The notes: generated by a model not told the origin, from the letters alone. A stretch of 64,000 bases of DNA from Tribonema minus (GCA_017506865.1 JAFCMP010000064.1:124001-188000), one strand, 5' to 3'. Numbered from the stretch's first letter, positions 20,606-32,820 are shown. Translations and numbers: made by a program.

Positions 20606-22224
20606 ACGCCTTGAGCTTGTCCCTGGCCGCAGCAGCGTCGACTGCGGTGATGCCGTTCCGCACGGCGTGCTGCGCCTCCCGCCGCTGACCAGGCGGCAGC
20701 AGCGCGTTGCCGGACAGCACAAACAGTGCCGTCGCGACAGAGATCCGTCCGTCCTCTGCAGGCGCGCAAGCTCCACCGTTCGCAGGGAACACACCGCTGG
20801 CTGCGGCGGCAGTCTCCCAGGCACGCAGGTGTGGCAGGGGTGTCCGCGCCGCCCGAGCTGCTACGGCGCGAACCATGGCCTCGAGGACGGCGTTGTGCGA
20901 GAGGTCGGCGCTGATTGCCGGGGCAGCCAGAACACTCGCTGCGGCCCCCTGAAGGGAGAGGGCCTGCAGCAAGTCGCGCGCGGCGTGCGCGAACTTGGGC
21001 TCCGTCCCGCTCCAGAGGCTGCAGTGCGCTGGTTCCGGGGGGGTAACGTTGGCAAAGGGCGCCACGGCACATGACGCCCGCAGCGACGACCCCACCAGCA
21101 ACTCGCATCCGTACTGGATGTTGTCGCTGGTGGTGGGGTCCTGCCAGCCTCCAGGGGCAACCGCCAGCACCCGAATGGATGCCCCCCGCACCAGCGGAGG
21201 GTTCGCTCCCTCTGCCGCGTCCTCCACGGCGCTGTACAGCAGCTGGAAGATGTCTGCCGCTCGAGGGGCCGCAACGATGTGGCTGCCATCGGCAGACACT
21301 CTGAGCTGAGCGTGCAGCCGGCCGAGCGGGTCGTCCTGTGCGCCAGTGCAGCTGATGCGCCCGATCAGCAGGTTGGAGCCGCTGGCGAGAGTGCGCGCAT
21401 CTTTGAGTGCCATGCGCAGGAACGCATCCCGCAGCGCCTCTCCGGCGAATGGCGCGTCGCCGGAAGGCGGAGCAGCAGGCAGCTGCGCTGTGTTGAGGGG
21501 GAGCTCATGGATGCGAAGGAGGTCGTCGCTGTCCACCTCTACGACCTGCAGATACGTGAAGATGGTGCGAGGGAGCTCGTCTGTGGTGCACCCCATCTGC
21601 ACTGCCAACTCCTGCGAGGTTGGCGCCAGATATCCCTGCGCCAGCAGCTCACGCAGCAGCTGCTGCGTGTCACTGTTCCCGCCACGAGCCTGCAGCAGCA
21701 GCCCCGCAACCTGCGGCACCGCGAACAGCGCCATGTGCTCCAGCTGCTTGGCGCTGTCGACCGCATGGCGGAAGTGAGCCTCGAGGTCGGCATGGCCGCA
21801 GGGGTTGGCGTCGACGACGGCGCGCAGGTTGACGATGTTGGCAACATCGCTCCGCTGCTCCTCCTCGTTCAGGTGCGCATGGAGCTGTCGGCGGAGGTCG
21901 AGCAAGCACACTTTGCGCGCCAAGGTGCTCCAGCGCGGCATCCTCCATCGCAGGCAGCTGCTGAGGCGCCAACTCCGAGTCGGTAAACATTGTGCCTGCG
22001 ACGTCGTCGTGCAGCTGCTGCGCCGCCGAGCAGACGCCAGCCAGCTGTGCCAGCGTACAGCCGCACGGCGCGCCGTCCACGGCGCCTGTTTTGATAGCCG
22101 CCTGACAGACGACACAGCGGCACTGGAGGAGCACGTCAGCGAATGCACTGACATGTCCACAGTGCAGTGGAGCACGGGCGGCGTGCAGACCGAACGCTCG
22201 CTGGCTGAAGTTGATGTTGATCAC
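20079..22224 (-). CDS. Unknown protein, frame-disrupted and ending in a palindrome
   Basis: Long coding-like frame on the minus strand. From about 21920 to 20294 it reads as one frame (residues such as RRQLHAHLNEEEQRSDVANI, LAVQMGCTTDELPRTIFTYL, DGRISVATALFVLSGNALL, DDIRDPLERLFMQPTPEEE). Upstream of about 21920 the plausible coding shifts one base: it gives a Cys-rich stretch (LLQCRCVVCQAAIKTG, APCGCTLAQLAG) then MEDAALEHL, which joins to ARKVCLLDL only with a frameshift. No clear ATG was found; the 22224 end is a GTG. Downstream, after LLASYGPAAS, the frame passes through the palindrome centre and reads antisense of its own 3' end before a stop at 20079. The original C-terminus is therefore lost or spliced away at GTAAGG. 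No family recognised; possibly a pseudogene. Confidence 0.5.
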
Positions 22225-22978
22225 ACTTCAATGGCGACATGTAAACTTCAAGTTCAAGCCGACTTGACCTAACATCCATGCTGAATGCACATTACGGGCG
22301 AGGTGGCGCTCGTTGTGTCGTACCAACTTGTGGACTGCACCATTGCTTTCACAGAAAACGCACGATTCGAATGAACTACTTGAAGTTCAAATCGAGGTTG
22401 ATCATCAGCACTTCAGGTAACTTTTAAAAACAGCCAATTTGATTGATGCTCAAATTTCCAACTTCAATTGTCTCTTGAACTTCCACACCTGTTGAACTTG
22501 AACCCTCGATATGCTCTACCTTCAGCACGCCGACGACCACAGTAAGAAGTCGTGGCGACTTCAACATCATGAAGACACTTCAACATTGTTGGCTGTAAAC
22601 TCATGTCGTGATGGGTGCCTGGGTTGCAGCTGGCCTCTGAGAGCGGCAATTGAGGCTGGGTATTGACATCTGATTCATCACTTGGACAGGTCGCCTTGAC
22701 TTGACGTTGCATTTGCAATGCGGGTGTCATCTTGACAAACTGCCCGCGCAATGTCATGCGATATGGTCAGAGGTGACACGTCGAACTCAATGTCTGTAGC
22801 AATTGCCTTGATTCTTGACTTCGGTGCAGCAGGGCAGGTCGCCGATGAAGTTTGAAATGCGCACCATGGGTGCTCATGACAACAAACATCAAACAGCTTC
22901 GATGCTGACAGCCTCACCTCAAAGTGTCAGCGGCGCATTAAGGCACTGCATCAAAAGCTAGCAGCAAAAAAAACAAAC
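22225..22978. other. Intergenic region, nothing recognised
   Basis: Rich in AACTTCAA/TTGAAGTT words (22230-22255, 22380-22500). No gene is visible. Confidence 0.5.
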
Positions 22979-23908
22979 TCAGCTCATACAGCGTGATGCC
23001 AGGACCTGCGACTTCGCGGTGCCGATGCATCTCTCAGCAGCGCCCACCTGCCAGTGTTGGGCGATGCCACCGCCGCCGCCGCCACCGCCGCCGCCGCCCC
23101 CGCCGCCCCCGCGGCCGCGGCGGCGGCGGTGACCGCGGCCGCGGCGGCCGTCACCGCCGCCGCCGCGACCGCCGCCGCCCCCGCGACCGCCACCGCCGCC
23201 GCCGCGACCGCCGCGGCCGCTGCCGCCTCCACCGCCGCGCCCGCCTCCGCCTCCGCCGCCGCCGCCGCCGCTGCGGCGCCCGCCGCCGGCGCCGCCGCGG
23301 CCGCTGCCACGACCGGCTGCGCCGCCAGCTGCGCAGCGGCGGCCGCCGCTGCCGCGTCCGCGCCCACCACGCCCACCGCAACGGCCACCGCCGCCACCGC
23401 CGCCTCTGGTGCCGCCGCCGGCGCTGCGGCCGCCCCCGACGCGAGTGCCTGCGGCACGGCCCCCGCCGCCGGGCTCAGTCGCCTGCGCACGTGTCGGCGG
23501 CGGGCTGATGGACATCGACTCGGCACGCGCAGCCGCTGCAGCAGCGGCGGAGGCGGCGGCTGGCGCGCCGGCGCCACGACCGGCTGCGCCGCCAGCTCCG
23601 CCGCGGCCGCGCGCGCCATGCCCACCGCCACGGCCACCACCGCCTCTGGTGCCGCCGCCGACACCGCCGGCGCCGCCGGCGCCGCCGCCGCGAGTGCCCG
23701 CGGCACGGCCGCCGCCGCCGGGCTCAGTCACTTGCGCACGCGTTGGCGGCGGGCTGATGGACATCGACTTGGCGCGCGCAGCCTCCTGCGCGGCCAGGGC
23801 CTTCTTGGACGGCTTCGATTGCCGCCTGCTCCTGCCCCAGGCGAGACCCTCCGCCTGCAAGACGCGGAGCAGCACGGAAACCGCAGCACGGACGTCAGCA
23901 CCTGCCAT
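22979..23908 (-). CDS. Gly/Arg-rich (RGG) low-complexity protein
   Basis: 309-codon frame from an ATG at 23908. Residues 1-50 are non-repetitive and look real (MAGADVRAAVSVLLRVLQAE, then a basic RRQSKPSKKALAAQ helix). A module SMSISPPPTRAQ followed by TEPGGGGRAAGTR occurs twice, at 23,760-23,700 and 23,520-23,440, a tandem duplication of about 240 bp. The rest is RGG/GGR repeats. RGG regions bind RNA and drive condensates in other eukaryotes; that role is inferred here. The opposite strand gives Ala-rich frames which I treat as shadows. The stop at 22979 follows a less repetitive tail. Start and lack of introns are uncertain. Confidence 0.55.
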   Translation of the reverse strand: MAGADVRAAVSVLLRVLQAEGLAWGRSRRQSKPSKKALAAQEAARAKSMSISPPPTRAQVTEPGGGGRAAGTRGGGAGGAGGVGGGTRGGGGRGGGHGARGRGGAGGAAGRGAGAPAAASAAAAAAARAESMSISPPPTRAQATEPGGGGRAAGTRVGGGRSAGGGTRGGGGGGGRCGGRGGRGRGSGGRRCAAGGAAGRGSGRGGAGGGRRSGGGGGGGGGGRGGGGGSGRGGRGGGGGGRGGGGGRGGGGDGRRGRGHRRRRGRGGGGGGGGGGGGGGGIAQHWQVGAAERCIGTAKSQVLASRCMS

Positions 23909-24676
23909 TGTGGTGTGCGCTTCGAATTACGTGGCGCGAGCACTGCGCGAGGTGCTGCTGGAGACGGCGCTGGCCGCTGCCAGCGTAAACAAGCGGAGCG
24001 AGTGTGATCATCGCACGACATGGAGCGCCTGAACTCCACCAGACAGCAAGGGCTGCCTGCACGCAGTGTTGTTAATTACGCAAGTACGGGTAGCGACGTA
24101 AGTACGCGTAACGACGCAAGTATGCAGATTTCTGCGTAATGACGGCTAATGACGGCAAACCCTAGTTGCTGCAATATCCAAGCCTTAGCCCTAACCCTGA
24201 CTAAAAACAGGGTTAAAATGCTCCAGGGCGCATTGGTGCATGACAAAGCATGCTAAATACCATCAGAAACTACTGCATGGCTGCATGGCCGATGCATGCA
24301 AATGTGACCACTAGCACAACCATGAGTGGGTACAAGTGTCATGAATTCATGTACGCACTGCCACGCAGATGCAGTTTGCAAGAAAACATGCCGAGGCAGC
24401 AGCGGCACAGATCGCCAGCAGCAACACTCGTCCCGGCGAGCCTGACTGCCAGCAGCAGCAACACTCGTTAAACACAGCATCCTTAAGTCTACATTGTCCT
24501 CTGTCTTGAGCATGATGCCTCTTGCCTCCGAGCACCTCGCTCGACGTGACCGTCGGCAGAACTGTTTGAGCCCGATTTCCTCAAACACTAGCCAGGTCAA
24601 ACCCTAAACCTCATAACCCTACTTGTGCCAAGCCCTAACCCCCCTAGCCCTACTTAGGCCAAACCCTAAGCCGTCA
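23909..24676. other. Intergenic region, nothing recognised
   Basis: Contains repeated GTACGNGTAACGACGCAAGT words (24085-24150) and CCCTAA-like pieces (24190, 24600-24660). No coding feature. Confidence 0.5.
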
Positions 24677-25637
24677 TTACCGTAGTATGTACGATCCGAC
24701 TAATGACGTCATAACGCATACGTACCTACCCCCAGGACACGTGATTGACAACACTGCCTGCACGTGCGCACGCATTCGATCTTGCACACGCTTCATTGAC
24801 AAGTTGCGTCGCACCCTGCTCACCAACGGCTCTGCATGGTCGCCATCCAGTCCCCTGTGCACATCCGCTGCTGCGGCTGCTGCTGCGGCGGCGGCAGCCG
24901 CTTCGCCCTTTGCAGCTGCATGCCCCTTCTTCTTCACAGGCTTGAGCTTGGGGCCGCGGCGCCCCCTGCTGGGAGGCGCCGCAGCGAGGCCGCCAGCAGG
25001 GACACCGCCGGACGCGTTGGACTGCGTGGGGTCCGACAGGCCGCTGCGCGCGCGCTTGTCGCCGGCACCGGTGTCGCGGGGCCCGATCTTGAGCTGCAGC
25101 TCGTCGTGGGTGTAAGCAAGTTCCTCGTCCTCGTCGGCTAGGCGGGCTGCGGCAGCGTCGAATCCCATGGCGCTCAATCTGCGATCATCGTCTGCACAAA
25201 GATCGACGCTGGCTTCATGCTGGCGTCCTTCGCGACACTCGCGCTGCAGCGACAGCTCGTACTCGTCGTGCTGCCACTGCTGGTGCTGCATCTGCTGCTG
25301 CTGCGCCTGTTGCTGCTGCTGGTGCTGCTCCTCGTCCCGGTTCTGGTGCAGCAGCTGCTGCTGCTGCTGCTGGTGGTGCTGCTGCTGCTGCTGGTGGTGC
25401 GCCTGGTGGTTATACGGCTGCTGCTGCTGCTGCTGCGCCGCCGAGTGCGTCAGCAGGTACTTGGTCCACATCTGCTGCTGCTGCTGCTGGCGCTGCGCAT
25501 GCCGCTGTGCCTGCTGCAGCTGCTCCTGCGCCTCGTGCTGCGGCTGCTGCTGCGCTTCGCGGGACTCGTGCTGGCGCGACAGCTCGTGCTCATCGTGCTG
25601 CTGGTGCTGCTGCTGCTGCTGCTGCTGCTGCTCATGG

Positions 25638-25669
<32 letters not shown>

Positions 25670-26140
25670 GCGACGCTGCTGGTGGTGGTGATGCTGCTGC
25701 GCCTCGTGATGCTCCGCCTCGTGCTGCTGCTGCTGCTGGTGCTCGTACCGCTGCTCATGGTGCTGCTGTGCCTGCTGCTGCTGTGGCTGTGACTGCTGCG
25801 GGGGCGCCTGCTGCTGCTGCTGCGCCTGGTACTGCATCTGTAGCTGCTGCTGCTGGTGCTGGTGCTGCTCGTGCTGCTGGTGCTGCTGCTGCGGTTGGTG
25901 CTGCTGATGCTGCGCCTGCTGCAATGCAGCTGTGCCTGCACGTGCAGCTCCTGCTCGTGCTGCTGCTCCTGTTGGACAGAAGTCAAGAATGTGTGCATCA
26001 GGCGCTGCTGTTGTGGAGTGTATAAGAGTGCGCCGGATTCTCGTAGGCACCAACAACGTCATTGAGCGCAGCAGCCCACAAGGGTGTGAAAGCACATGTG
26101 CAGAGACAGTGGTCGCTGGGTGAGAGCGCGGGTCTGGGGA
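24677..26140 (-). CDS. Q/H-rich region, probable C-terminal exon of the ubiquitin protease
   Basis: An open frame dominated by CAG/CAC codons (polyQ with His, Glu) from about 25990 to 25260, followed by a more normal tail: acidic DADDEDEELAYTHDELQLKI-like segment, a basic RGRRGPKLKPVKKKGHAAAK stretch and SRVRRNLSMKRVQDRMRAHV. The acceptor at 26140/26141 (TTGTCAG|TCC) is in phase 0, matching the phase-0 donor of the upstream protease exon ending at 26428, on the same strand. I therefore infer a long disordered C-terminal extension of that protease. Alternatively it is a separate Q-rich regulator whose first exon I have missed. A donor-like GGGG|GTAGGT near 24735 means the true stop may lie further on. 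Confidence 0.5.
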
Positions 26141-26427
26141 CTGACAACTGATACTGACAGGTGATACAATCCTGTTGAACACCGCCAGCGAGTCCGGGAT
26201 CTGGCAGTGGATTGAGTCTACACATTTGAAATTTTCTGTCCATGCAAATCGTCTGCATCTGAGTTCGTCCTGATGGATGATGTCTTGTCACCACAACCCT
26301 GTGCATGTGTGTATGCTGAGCAACATGTACTTGAGTGAAAATTCGGCTCGTGCGTGGGCCCACATACAGGACCTGGTGGTGATGTTGCATGGTTGCCTGA
26401 TGCAGTGTTCCACATCGTACTACATAC

Positions 26428-29400
26428 CTGGTTGGGATTGAGAAGGTAGAACAGCATATACGCAACTTCCAGCAGGTCTGTCAGAACCTGCGGCCACGGC
26501 ACACAAAAAAAACAGAGCCGCACACACTGGCGTCTGAGATCGAAGCCGCCGCATACAGCCTGAGGGCGGCACGAACGGTCGAGCATGATGAACACTACCC
26601 GGCGAGGGGGTGATACACATAGGTACAAGGTGGCAGCCCAATGCTGGAGTGATGGCAGCAGTGATGGCAGCAGTGATGGCAGCAGCGGGGAGCATGGTCG
26701 TCACAGGCAAGTCAGAAAGGTATGCTGTGACGGATTGCAATTCACAATTCACAGTTGGGATGAGGGATGAGACAAGTCATTGACGGGATGAGACAAGTCA
26801 TTGACTCGTTGCTCGTACTCGTAGAAGGACTTGTGCACAGGTGCTTGTACATGAAGTCTGAGGCGGTGCTAGTACACGACAAGAACTCATACATTATGTA
26901 TCATGCAGTACTCATGCAGTACGGGTACTCATAAATGATCTCTGAGGCCACACTTGAGCAGGGACGAGTGCTCGTACATCATTGTCACCGCTGTACTCGT
27001 GCAGTGGTGCTCGTGGTACTCGTTTATTCACCTGGTCCCAACTGTGATACAATCACTGTAAGAGCAGCAGCCGGGTCAGGACCCACTCCAACTCACCTCC
27101 TGCTCGGAGATGGGCTCCACTGATGTGTCATTAACCTTGAGCCACTGGTAGGAGTCGGGGATGTGATCGTTGCAGCGGCGGACGTACGCGTGGTAGTGCC
27201 CATGCGCCCCGTTTTTCCCTATATGGGCAATCACGCCATGCAGCCGGTATGCACTGAGCATGGCTGCAAGTGGTGGTAGCGGCGGAGGCGTCATGTTCAG
27301 ACTTGAATGTTGCGGGAGCAGCAGGCAGGGAGTGCCAGGGGGTATATGCGCACACGCACACTGATGCGCAGAGGCGCATGTTGACACGCATGGCGCAGAA
27401 TCCACCAAGAACGGTGGGGCGCTCACCCGCAACAATCAGACCCGCTGGCGATGCCCTCGACCACAATCAACAGAGCATTCAGCTGCAGACATGCACGTCG
27501 CAATTGTGAACAAGCACGGCGGCGAAAAGGGCAGACCACACACTGATACCCCACAACGCCCCTCCAGCCGGTGCACATGTGCATGTGTTCTATCGGGCTG
27601 TGCCTGACATGGCGGTCACAGTGCTGCATACTGTGTAGTACTGTTCAGGTGAAGGCAGGGGGGGGGGTTCCATGACGACGTCAAGCAGAGAGCACAGGGC
27701 GGGGTGCGGGTTACCTTCGAACATGATGATGGTAGTGTGGATGAGCGACACTCACATGCAGTGGGATCGGCGCCGGTCACCAGGCAGGGGCGCATGTCGA
27801 GATGGACAGGAAATTGTACAGGGTCCGTGATCTGCACAGGCACAAGAGTATCATGGATAGGGGATGCAGGGGTGTGTCCTCTGCAGCGTGGACAAGAGCA
27901 TGGGCGGGGGGCAAAATGGGCATATGCTCTGCTGTGCATGTTGTCATCTGGTGGAGTTCCGGGCCTCGCACAAGACTGCGCCACAATGTCTGACATGAAC
28001 AGCCGTGCACTCGCAGAATCACGGCCAAGAGGCGAAGATCAACCCTTCGCCTGCCGGGCATACATACACAGCAATTATAACTGACTGTTGGACCATCCTC
28101 ACCTTGGTGCTGGCTTTCAGTTCCTTGTGATAGACAAAGCGTTTTAGGTGCAGCACCAGTGCCGGAGGAAAGGGCTGAGAAAGCGAGCACTCTGTCAGAG
28201 GGGAGAGCGTGCACACGGCGACAGGAGACAGCGAAACGGCATGAAATAGTGCCCCTGTGAGTGACAGCATTACATTGCAGCAGTCATGGCGGCCGGTGTG
28301 GTTGTTCATGTACGTGCGTGGGGGAGTGTACGTACAAGCAGCGGGGGGGGGGGGGTGCTTGGGAAATTTGAGGGTATTATCGTTGCTTATTAGCGCTGGC
28401 ACTGGGTTGAGCTGGCCCTAGACCTGTCCCTAACCCTACGCCTGGATCTGGGTGACAGGGTCCTTGCCTGGGCGAGCTGCGCGCGGTGACGCTGGCGCCA
28501 ATGAAAGGACCACTCGAGAATACATGCGAGCCTGTGCGGGGGCTTTTGCGTCCGCCGGTGGGCTGCAAGAGAAATGCATGGGGAGCCCGGTCACCGCACT
28601 CAACGCAGCTGGATGTCTGCGTGTCGACAGTCTGCCTGCTCTTGATGTGTCGCGGCGACCTGCACACGCCTCTTCACGACTGATGGCGAGCACTTTGGTT
28701 GTTGCGGTATTCATGAGCGCAGAGGCAAATCACAGCAGGATCGGGTTTGCCTCCACTCCACTTTAGACCACAACACACAATGTAGAGACGGTCACGGTTC
28801 TATAGCTCACCTTGTATGCCCGTTGCTTGCTCTGCTTGGGAATGTGGGCGCGCTCGTGGGCGGAGCCCTCGACTTTGGCACCCTCAACTTTGCGGGGCTT
28901 GTGGTCGGTGCACTCGGTGTTGTACATCCACTCGCCGTCCATCAACTCTGGCTCGATGTAGCGCTTGAGACTGAGAGTATGCCGTGCAGGCAGGGGGGGC
29001 GGGGGCAATTAGACGGGCCCCGGCACCACTGAGTGTCAACGACACAAACAAAAAGTATGAAGAAACTCTGCAAGTTTGGAGACAGCGGCTGGCATGAAGT
29101 GCGTCACTGGGCCTCTCTTGCTCATCGAGGCAGCGCTCAGCGAATCCTGGATGGAACATTGAATGGCGTGTTGCCGACCACCTAATTACCATTGCCGCAC
29201 ACATGGCTTTCGAGGATACACTGAGGCTGTGCAGTCGCATTTCACACCGAGGCTGTATGGTCGTTTTTGCTTCTCACGCTGACGCGTGAAATCACACGCA
29301 CCTGTCTTTTATACCATCACAGCCATCGACCTCCAGAGTCACGCAGCTGAGGGTGGACGGCGTTTTGCTCTCAAAGTCGACGTTGATGCACTTCTTCCGC

Positions 29401-30104
29401 TAGCAAACGGTGCTGTACCACTGGGCGCGTATGACGTTGTCCGCCCTTGCTTCCCCTCCAGCTATGACGTCGAGGACATTCATCATCGTCTGGAGGAGGC
29501 AGCGACGGCACATGTGCACCATGTCACATTATTACTTTTACTAATGATGCTTCATGTCTGGATGTGTGCAGTGGGGGCAGGTGGCGTGCAAAATATTACT
29601 CAATTTTAAAGAGCTGAGGGCAGCCGCTTGTGAGCAGCATCTTCCATGACAAGGAGTGCAATGCCATGTTATGCTGGCCTCCAGCACTGCCTGGACAGGC
29701 GGCGATGAGTGTTCAACAACTGCAATTGTGTTTACAACGGGCCGCAAAGCAAGGTCGCTCCAGTGCAGGGCCACTCCCAGCCCTGAGGGATGAGCGCCAC
29801 AGTGCTCACCGAGTGTGCACTGCCTGAGTAGCATGCGATGGAGGGTGGACAGGCGTGGGGCTCACGTGCAACAGCCAGTGGCAACCGAGCGACGCGCCAA
29901 TGCAGCGGCGCTGCACGGCGCGGGGCGCCTGCATCACTGTCGCTATGGGATGATATTGCTGTGGCCGCGTGTATAATATGCCGCACGCATGCATCCGCGG
30001 CCTAAGAGCCAGGGGCACGCGGGTTTGAGAGATGGTTGCTCACCAGGAAGGTGTCATGGGCATCTTGTTGTTGTGTCCAAAACGCCTCGCCCCACCCAAG
30101 CCAC
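26428..30104 (-). CDS. Ubiquitin-specific protease (peptidase C19), catalytic exons
   Basis: Cleaves ubiquitin from substrates. Exons on the minus strand: 30044-30104 (WGEAFWTQQQDAHDTFL, the QQDAHEFL box), 29302-29399 (FESKTPSTLSCVTLEV), 28811-28970 (SLKRYIEPELMDGEWMYN, finger region), 28103-28174 (PFPPALVLHLKRFVYHKEL), 27756-27831 (ITDPVQFPVHLDMRPCLV), 27097-27263 (YRLHGVIAHIGKNGAHGHYH with the catalytic His, then WLKVNDTSVEPIS) and 26428-26487 (DLLEVAYMLFYLLNPNQ). Phases agree from 29302 onward. The LDMRPCL and AYMLFY blocks resemble the USP36/UBP23 branch. An exon carrying the CxxC finger between 29400 and 30044 was not resolved. Further upstream exons are at 30522-30583 and near 30632-30709. 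Confidence 0.85.
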
Positions 30105-30521
30105 CTCACCAGCTTTTTTGTAGAAAGGTCATCGGTTGATACCCGTGACCTGCATGGCAGATGCAAGGCGCGGCGTCACGAATGGCAGCAGGGGCATAGG
30201 CAGAGGGGTGAGCGCACTGCTGTTGGTGAGTGAAAGATGCCCTTGCCGTTATTTTGCTGTGAGGTGATGGGGGTTCCAGCAGGGGTCACAGGGTCGAGGG
30301 CCGTTAAAACCAATCACGGAATAACATCACGACAGAAAAAAAATGAGACCATGATCATGGTTGCATGGAACACCACGGCATTGCGCTTGAATGCTGGGGC
30401 ACTCTAGACCTGCAATTGCAGGCGATTACTGCACTGTCGCAGACCTGACTAGTGACAGCAGCTGCTGCCTCATGCGTGTTGGGCAGACCCATGAAGACAT
30501 GAGGCATGCGTCTGCGCTCAC

Positions 30522-30709
30522 CTGTCAAACAGTTCGTCCAGCTCTTGACGAATCCTTGCCTCACGCACTCCGCCGCCCACATGCTGTAGGACAGGCAGCA
30601 CATTCTCGCCCTGTTGTGTGAACTACGCCACCGGCAAGTGGAGGAGGGCCTGCAGGATGGAGTTTGCGTGGCATCATGTGACACCCTCATTCACAATGCC
30701 CGGAGGCAA
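30522..30709 (-). CDS. Upstream exons of the ubiquitin protease, Cys box with in-frame TGA
   Basis: Exon 30522-30583 (HVGGGVREARIRQELDELFD) has good splice sites and its phase-2 end fits the next exon at 30104. Just upstream, 30632-30709 encodes NEGVT, a TGA stop (30674-30676), then CHANSILQALLHLP. This is the catalytic Cys box (consensus G-x-T-C-Y-x-N-S-x-L-Q-A-L) with three extra bases. Either this is a ghost copy and the real box is elsewhere, or the gene is inactivated, or the assembly has a small error. No second copy was found in the window. Confidence 0.55.
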
Positions 30710-32820
30710 CTGTGCCTGAACCTGCGCACGGCGAGAGGGAAGGCATGGCACGTTTTAAGGACTTCTGCACGCCTGGTTACGGAAGTGGCAGAAAACGAAG
30801 AGGGCAGAGTCACTGTGGAGGAAACCCCATGCTGAGAGTGACGTCAAGCACTCCACTCATATCAGGCACACGGTGCTTTCTGTTCATACGAGATGAAGAA
30901 ATGTGTTGTTGGAGGTGACCAGAAAATTTGCAGGCAGGTCACATGCCAGCAGACGATGTGGATCAAGCGAGTGTGCGTAGAGGAGGGACGCCATGCGTGT
31001 TTCGATGGCTGGATTGGAACCTGGCCAACAGAGCGAGGCGACGCCACTCACCCCTTTTTTTCTTGCTGGGTCTTAGGCCGTCATTTGACGGCCTTAAGGC
31101 CTGACGAGATCACTGCAGGGGTTCGGCAATGGCCTGTAGCCTTGGCAGCTGCCTTTGCTGACATCTCCGAGTGGAACACTGAAGCTGCAGCGCAAATCAC
31201 TTTTGCTGTGTGCCAGCCTATGGAGCCAGTGCAAACTTTAAAGGAAAACTGCGCTCTGTTGAAACAGGGCCTCTCTGGGCCAGCAGAACTGCGCTGCAAG
31301 CAGCAGTACACCACACACCACCAGATCCATGCAAAACGAGTGATCCATTCAGCGTGGAAAGGAATGCAGTGACACTCCATCTTCACTGCTCCCTAACAGG
31401 CAATGCTACCACCGCTCAATTTTTTTGATAACGACATTTATGGAAGTTGCTGTGACGGTGGGCGGCAGGTACTTTTAGGAGAGTCAATCACGCACACACA
31501 CACACTCACCGCTGCTGCTGCTGCCGCCTGCATGTCGACAGTGGGTCTCGCACACAGGCCTGCACTGGTGTTTGGGAAATTCTTCTTCCTCCACGCAACT
31601 CGAAGCTGAGCAAGCTGGGCACACAGTTTAGGTCTGCAAGGGCGAGCACCTCCCTGTGGGTTCAGCTCTGGTGGATGGTCCCGTGGTGCAGGTGTCGCTG
31701 GATCCGCATGCAGACAAGGGCGATAGGGCGGGGGCAGGTATGTATGCAGAATTGGGTCTAAAGAGTTCGATGCACGAAAACGGTGCAGAATCAGACGCGC
31801 GGACAGAGACACGCTGCAGCAGCTGCTAACGGTGTTGGTGGCCCGTCCGATGAGGAAGGGAGTGCACGCAGAGGGTCTGTGGAGGCCGCATCTGCCACCA
31901 CAATGATTATATCAGGCGCTGACTGCTGCTGCTCCCCAGACACGCTGTCCCCAAGAAAAAAATCCGATTTTGGCTCCGACCATTGTGACCCACCCCTGGC
32001 CACGGCTTCGCTGCCCGCCACTCGCCAGCTTGACATCACTCTGAAGGTTCAAATCGTCACTTCTGGAAGTTGATGGGAGCTCGTGGGGAAAAAACCAATA
32101 AATCTGAAAGTGCATATTGAGGGGGCGATATAATATGCCATTGGGAATAGACACTTCCATGCACACGTTGTGGATCACTGATTTCGGGTGCTGGCGAGTT
32201 AAGCTTGACAATGCAAAGTTCGCAGTAGCTTCCTTGTCCATGAGCACCACACACGCGCCCTGTTCTCAGAGGCTTGTTTCCATATACAATTGACTTGTTC
32301 ACATTTGCGCTTTCCAATTCTTGACTGCCAGCCTGTCAGTGAGTGGCCTCCCGTTCCCATCTACTTGCATCACAAAAAGAGCCCTCACACACTTGTTCTG
32401 GATCGCGCCTTTCAGCAGTTACATCACGTGTGTGACCCCCACGAAGCAGCCCACATCTTTGTGTGCGACATCTAACCTCTGCTCATGCCGTGTGGTCAGC
32501 TTTACATGTCTGCAGTGAGCAGCTGCCGCCGGCAATCATGAGGGTGATGCCATCATCGGCATGAACATGTCATGCGTGTGTGGTGTGTGCACGCCTGTGG
32601 GGGGGTCGAGGGGGAGGACCCCCCACCGATTCCTGATAAGAGTAAGTTGCAATTGGACCCTCGGCACAATCCAGCCCTAGGGGATCTGACTCAGGAGTAA
32701 CTTGTATGAAACCCTGCATCATCACCCGACATACCAGGGGTATGCCCTAATAATGGCATCATCAGACACGGATACCACAATGTACAATCCGTAACACAGA
32801 CCTGGTTGTCAGGCGTGTGT

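Noticed and set aside
23054-24007. Ala-rich plus-strand protein opposite the RGG gene
   Set aside because: Poly-Ala/Thr is the antisense reading of GGC/CGG codons. The minus strand has a non-repetitive N-terminus and a duplicated SMSISPPP module, so it is the more credible strand.
25167-26025. Leu- or Cys-rich plus-strand proteins opposite the Q-rich region
   Set aside because: They are CTG/TGC readings of the CAG repeat; the flanking minus-strand sequence looks coding, the plus-strand flanks do not.
29541-29834. Minus-strand CPHC sequence near 29560 as the missing zinc-finger exon of the protease
   Set aside because: No usable donor follows before a TAG, and the phase does not match the next exon at 29399. 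Left unassigned.
31912-32250. Minus-strand frame starting MVLMDKEATANF as a MATH or other upstream protease domain
   Set aside because: No family motif or matching splice phase could be shown.
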